Assembly: GCA_022184915.1 (NCBI GenBank)
Contig: JAGTJU010000004.1
Span: forward strand, 1-64,000
Reading direction: 5' to 3'
From: Myxococcales bacterium
Lineage (GTDB): Bacteria; Myxococcota_A; Polyangia; Fen-1088
Length of the DNA: 64,000 nt
Shown here: positions 60,993 through 64,000 of the stretch, piece by piece
Position numbering within the stretch: the stretch's first letter is position 1
Layout of the letters: the number at the start of each line of letters is the position of its first letter
Notes under the pieces: model-generated
What the model was told of the DNA's origin: nothing
Database searches by the model: none
The model's input: the letters and a program-made list of their open reading frames with translations, nothing else
Program-made: the position numbers and the translations under genes

Positions 60993-62376
60993 ACGGCACA
61001 CGGTGGCCCGGTTGCCTTCGGGGCAATACCAGCTGCTCATGGGGTTGCACCTCATCCACGAGGTCACCTCGCCCCAGGCATTCAGCATGATTGAGGAGCG
61101 GGGCCTGAAGGTGCTTTATCCGAATCGCACCTTCGCCACGGTCGACCACATCGTGCCCACCACCAGCCAGCTGCGGCCGTTTTCCGACTCCCTCGCCGAG
61201 CAGATGATGGTGCATCTCGAGCGTAACGTGACGAAGCACGGCATCCGGTTCTTTGCGCCCGAGCGTCACGAGCAGGGCATCGTGCACGTGGTGGGACCCG
61301 AGCAAGGGCTCACTCAGCCGGGCATGACCATCTGCTGCGGCGATTCTCACACGTCCACGCACGGCGCCTTCGGCGCGATTGCGTTTGGCATCGGCACCTC
61401 ACAGGTGCGCGACGTGCTGGCCACGCAGACCCTGGCCATGGGCAAGCTGAAGGTGCGCCGGATCGAAGTGAACGGCAAGTTGCGTCCGGGTGTGTATGCC
61501 AAGGATGTGGTGCTGTTTCTCATCAACAAGCTGGGCGTCAAAGGGGGCGTAGGCTACGCCTACGAATACGCCGGCGACGTGTTCGACAGCTTCACCATGG
61601 ACGAGCGGATGACGGTCTGCAACATGGCGATCGAGGGCGGGGCGCGCTGCGGGTATGTGAATCCCGACGAAACCACCTACGCGTATTTGAAGGGGCGGCC
61701 GTTCGCTCCCAAGGGCGAAGCCTGGGACAAAGCGGTGGCCGATTGGAGCTCGCTGCGCAGCGATCCCGATGCGGTGTACGACGACGTCGTGACGTTCGAT
61801 GCCGCCGAGATCGAACCGATGGTGACCTGGGGTATCACTCCGGCGCAGTCGGTGGGAGTCAAGGAAGCCGTGCCGGCGCCCGAGGCCTTTGCGTCCGACG
61901 AGCTCGAGACGGTCAGGGAGGCGTACCAATACATGTCGCTCGAGGCGGGGCAGGCGATCGCCGGCACCAAGGTGAACGTGGCGTTCATTGGCTCGTGCAC
62001 GAACGGTCGCCTCAGCGACTTCGAGGAGGTCGTTCGCCTGCTGCAAAAGGGAAACTTCAAGGTGGCACCGGGGGTGCGGGCGCTCGTCGTCCCGGGCTCA
62101 CAGAGCGTGCAGGCGGAAATGGTGAAGCGAGGCTACGACAAGCTCTTTACCGAGGCGGGGTTCGAGTTTCGCGAGGCAGGATGCTCGATGTGTCTCGCCA
62201 TGAACCCGGACAAGTTGAAGGGGCGGGAGGTCTGCGCCTCGTCGTCGAACCGTAACTTCAAGGGACGGCAGGGCTCGCCGACGGGACGAACCTTGCTCAT
62301 GAGCCCGGCCATGGTGGCGGCGGCCGCCATCAAGGGCGAAGTCACCGACGCCCGGGATTTGTTCGCCATCGCATGA
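60961..62376 (+). CDS. leuC: 3-isopropylmalate dehydratase large subunit
   Basis: A 471-residue subunit starting [19 protein letters not shown] inside the end of marR. It has [33 protein letters not shown], and the 4Fe-4S ligand Cys in [16 protein letters not shown] and [14 protein letters not shown]. With LeuD it isomerises 2- to 3-isopropylmalate in leucine synthesis. leuA and leuB are not in the window. Confidence 0.95.
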   Translation: MGKTLYEKVFERHTVARLPSGQYQLLMGLHLIHEVTSPQAFSMIEERGLKVLYPNRTFATVDHIVPTTSQLRPFSDSLAEQMMVHLERNVTKHGIRFFAPERHEQGIVHVVGPEQGLTQPGMTICCGDSHTSTHGAFGAIAFGIGTSQVRDVLATQTLAMGKLKVRRIEVNGKLRPGVYAKDVVLFLINKLGVKGGVGYAYEYAGDVFDSFTMDERMTVCNMAIEGGARCGYVNPDETTYAYLKGRPFAPKGEAWDKAVADWSSLRSDPDAVYDDVVTFDAAEIEPMVTWGITPAQSVGVKEAVPAPEAFASDELETVREAYQYMSLEAGQAIAGTKVNVAFIGSCTNGRLSDFEEVVRLLQKGNFKVAPGVRALVVPGSQSVQAEMVKRGYDKLFTEAGFEFREAGCSMCLAMNPDKLKGREVCASSSNRNFKGRQGSPTGRTLLMSPAMVAAAAIKGEVTDARDLFAIA

Positions 62377-62392
62377 CGGGGAGAGATCGAAA

Positions 62393-63007
62393 ATGAACGA
62401 CGTAAAGCGAGAAAAAGTGAACGGGCGCGGCATTCCCTTGCGCGGCAACGACATCGACACCGATCGCATCATCCCAGCGCGCTTTTTGCGCACGGTGACC
62501 TTCGAGGGACTCGGGGACCACGCCTTCGAGGACGACCGCGCCCAGCTGGCAGCTGCGGGAAAGTCGCATGCGTTCGACGAGCCGCGCTTTGCCGAAGGGC
62601 AGGTGTTGCTCGTGAACAAAAACTTCGGCTGTGGCTCGTCGCGCGAGCACGCTCCGCAGGCGATCATGCGCTGGGGTCAGGGGATCAAGGTGGTCATCGG
62701 CGAGAGCTTCGCGGAGATCTTCTACGGCAACTGCATCGCCCTCGGCGTGCCGTGCCCCACCGTGAGTGAGGAAACGATCGAGACATTGATGGCTGCCGTG
62801 GAGGCAGACCCCTCGGTGGTTTTGTCGGTGAACCTGCTCGACAAGACCATCACCTGCGGGACCCGGACCTTCCCGTTCGAGATGCCCGAGGGACCGCGAC
62901 AGCAGTTCATCGAGGGGCGCTGGGACTCGTCGGCGGAGTTGCTGGCCAACGGCAAGGCGATCGAGGCTACGGCCGCGAAGCTCCCGTACTTCAGCGATTT
63001 TGCGTAG
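62393..63007 (+). CDS. leuD: 3-isopropylmalate dehydratase small subunit
   Basis: A 204-residue subunit with [59 protein letters not shown] and, near the end, [15 protein letters not shown]. It forms the swivel domain that completes the LeuC active site. It begins 16 bases after leuC. The order leuC-leuD in one operon is usual; the MarR gene in front is not. Confidence 0.95.
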   Translation: MNDVKREKVNGRGIPLRGNDIDTDRIIPARFLRTVTFEGLGDHAFEDDRAQLAAAGKSHAFDEPRFAEGQVLLVNKNFGCGSSREHAPQAIMRWGQGIKVVIGESFAEIFYGNCIALGVPCPTVSEETIETLMAAVEADPSVVLSVNLLDKTITCGTRTFPFEMPEGPRQQFIEGRWDSSAELLANGKAIEATAAKLPYFSDFA

Positions 63008-63028
63008 CCGGAAGGCGCTAGAAGCCGG

Positions 63029-63054
63029 ACGGGCCGTCGCAGGGGGCGGCCCGT
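63029..63054 (+). terminator. terminator-like hairpin after leuD
   Basis: The eight-base arms ACGGGCCG (63029-63036) and CGGCCCGT (63047-63054) flank a 10-base loop, 21 bases after the leuD stop. The tail CGTTCT is only weakly T-rich. Confidence 0.55.
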
Positions 63055-63234
63055 CGTTCTGCGTGCTGGCTCCCTCATGATAGGTGGGGGCTTGTAGGTC
63101 TGGGGTTGACGTCCGTGGCTGGCGAAAGATTTCGCCTGGCTCTGCCGAACGTCTAGCTGGCCCTCGAGGGGCCGACCCGCAGATCGCGAACGACTCATGT
63201 GCCCTGACGTCCTCGCCCCGAAGGCTCCCGCGAG

Positions 63235-64000
63235 ATGAAGCGCCCAGCCGATCTCCCGGCTCCGGCGGCGGCTATCTGCGAGAGCCGGGCCTACCATCTG
63301 GTCGAAGAAGTTCAGTCGCACGGGGTGTTGTTGGCTCTTGAAGAGGGCTCACTCGCGATCTGCCGTGCTCCTGCGAATCTCGAGACCCACTTGGGCGTTC
63401 CCGTGCAGGACGTGCTGGGGCGCCCACTCGGTGACTTCGTCAGTCCTGAGAGCCTGACCCGGGTGAAGGACGCCACCCAAGGACGCCACCTGCAACGGCC
63501 CTTGATGGGCCTGTTCCGTGTGGAGTGGCGTGCGCCGGGGAGATCTCCCCTGGGGCTCGACGCCATCCTTTACCGCAGCGGCGCGTGGTGGTGCCTCGAG
63601 CTCGAATCGCCGTCGATCGGCGCGCAGGATCTTTCGAGCCTTTGGGCGGACCTGGTCAGAGAGCTCGACGAGCTGGCTCATTTCGAGGGTCCCACGGAGA
63701 CCTTCTCGACGCACGTCTGTGACCGGCTTCGCGCTTTGACAGGCTTCGACCGTGTCTACTTCTGCGAGTTCGACGAAGACGGACATGGCTTCGTCTCGGC
63801 GGAGTCACGTAACGGCGAGCTTCCCTCGCTGCTTGCGCACCACTTTCCGAAAACGGATCTACCGCAGCGGGTGCGGGCGCTCTACCTCGAAAATCAAGCA
63901 CGTTTTCTACCCGATGTGAACGCGCCCGCCGTGCCCCTTTTGACCTGGGAGGGCGCTGCGAGAGGGCCCATGGACCTGCGCCTGTCCATGTGCCGGAAGG
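63235..64000 (+). CDS. bacteriophytochrome, N-terminal part (cut by window end)
   Basis: The frame is open from ATG 63235 to the last base (255 codons). It shows the start of a phytochrome photosensory module. Cys15 sits 12 residues before the Gln of EVQSHGVLLALEEG. This is the same spacing as the biliverdin-binding Cys to IQPHG in bacteriophytochromes. A PAS domain (HLGVPVQDVLGRPLGDFVSP) is followed by the GAF domain (TGFDRVYFCEFDEDGHGFV), the chromophore-contact motif FPKTDLPQRVRALY (PASDIP-like) and FLPDVNAPAVPLL. It should sense red/far-red light. The output domain lies beyond the window. Confidence 0.88.
   Translation, partial: MKRPADLPAPAAAICESRAYHLVEEVQSHGVLLALEEGSLAICRAPANLETHLGVPVQDVLGRPLGDFVSPESLTRVKDATQGRHLQRPLMGLFRVEWRAPGRSPLGLDAILYRSGAWWCLELESPSIGAQDLSSLWADLVRELDELAHFEGPTETFSTHVCDRLRALTGFDRVYFCEFDEDGHGFVSAESRNGELPSLLAHHFPKTDLPQRVRALYLENQARFLPDVNAPAVPLLTWEGAARGPMDLRLSMCRK

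Overview
The window is high-GC, densely coded bacterial chromosome. It most likely comes from a myxobacterium-like member of the Myxococcota (former Deltaproteobacteria). The evidence is the gene mix: a DUF1552/DUF1592 pair, a Ser/Thr kinase with PEGA-like repeats, an NtrC-type activator, zinc-ribbon proteins with two FHA domains, a TIGR04563-like ribbon-helix-helix protein, a solitary SpoA (FliN/SctQ-like) protein and a bacteriophytochrome. No rRNA, CRISPR array, phage structural gene or insertion sequence was seen. One tRNA gene, tRNA-Ala(GGC), is present.

Layout. 0-2 kb: the end of a DUF1552 protein and a frameshifted DUF1592/1588 lipoprotein. 2.1-4.4 kb: a compact accessory island carrying a DarT/DarG DNA ADP-ribosylation toxin-antitoxin pair. 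It lies between the intact tRNA-Ala gene and a 42-base direct copy of that tRNA's 3' part, the usual footprint of site-specific integration, but no recombinase is left. 4.7-9 kb: larB, larC (nickel-pincer cofactor), a PAS histidine kinase and a small protein, chained by ATGA overlaps after larC. 9-13 kb: two small unknowns or membrane proteins and a large membrane Ser/Thr kinase. 13.3-26.5 kb: an envelope and glycan region with a methyltransferase-GT2 fusion, three more methyltransferases, an esterase, a YdjC-like deacetylase, an ArnT-like GT39 enzyme, M16 and M14 peptidases and an NtrC-type activator. 26.7-30.4 kb: uxaC, moaC, trxB and a cyclic-nucleotide-binding protein.

30.5-32.6 kb: the membrane half of ATP synthase (atpZ, atpI, atpB, atpE) and a terminator; the F1 genes are elsewhere. 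32.6-38.9 kb: a polysaccharide deacetylase divergent from an M61 peptidase, then a nucleoside salvage operon deoB-deoA-punA. 39-44 kb: an ammonium transporter, a cytochrome, a DUF202 protein and KtrA/KtrB potassium uptake downstream of mfd. 47.7-54 kb: a TIG-domain lipoprotein, two adjacent zinc-ribbon/FHA-FHA proteins, an orphan zf-HC2 anti-sigma-like protein, the SpoA protein, a divergent glycosyltransferase-like protein and a ribbon-helix-helix regulator. 54.3-60.4 kb: a DksA/TraR protein, a MepA-like endopeptidase, a MerR-like regulator with a free-standing sigma region-4 protein, and tldD-pmbA. 60.5-63 kb: a MarR regulator overlapping leuC, then leuD. The window ends inside a bacteriophytochrome gene.

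The strongest accessory signal is the DarTG island. Its antitoxin gene is broken into two ORFs at a run of nine C residues, exactly between the macrodomain and the toxin-binding half, and the second ORF restarts in an ATGA overlap. All functional assignments come from reading translated sequence and motifs by eye; no database search was run.
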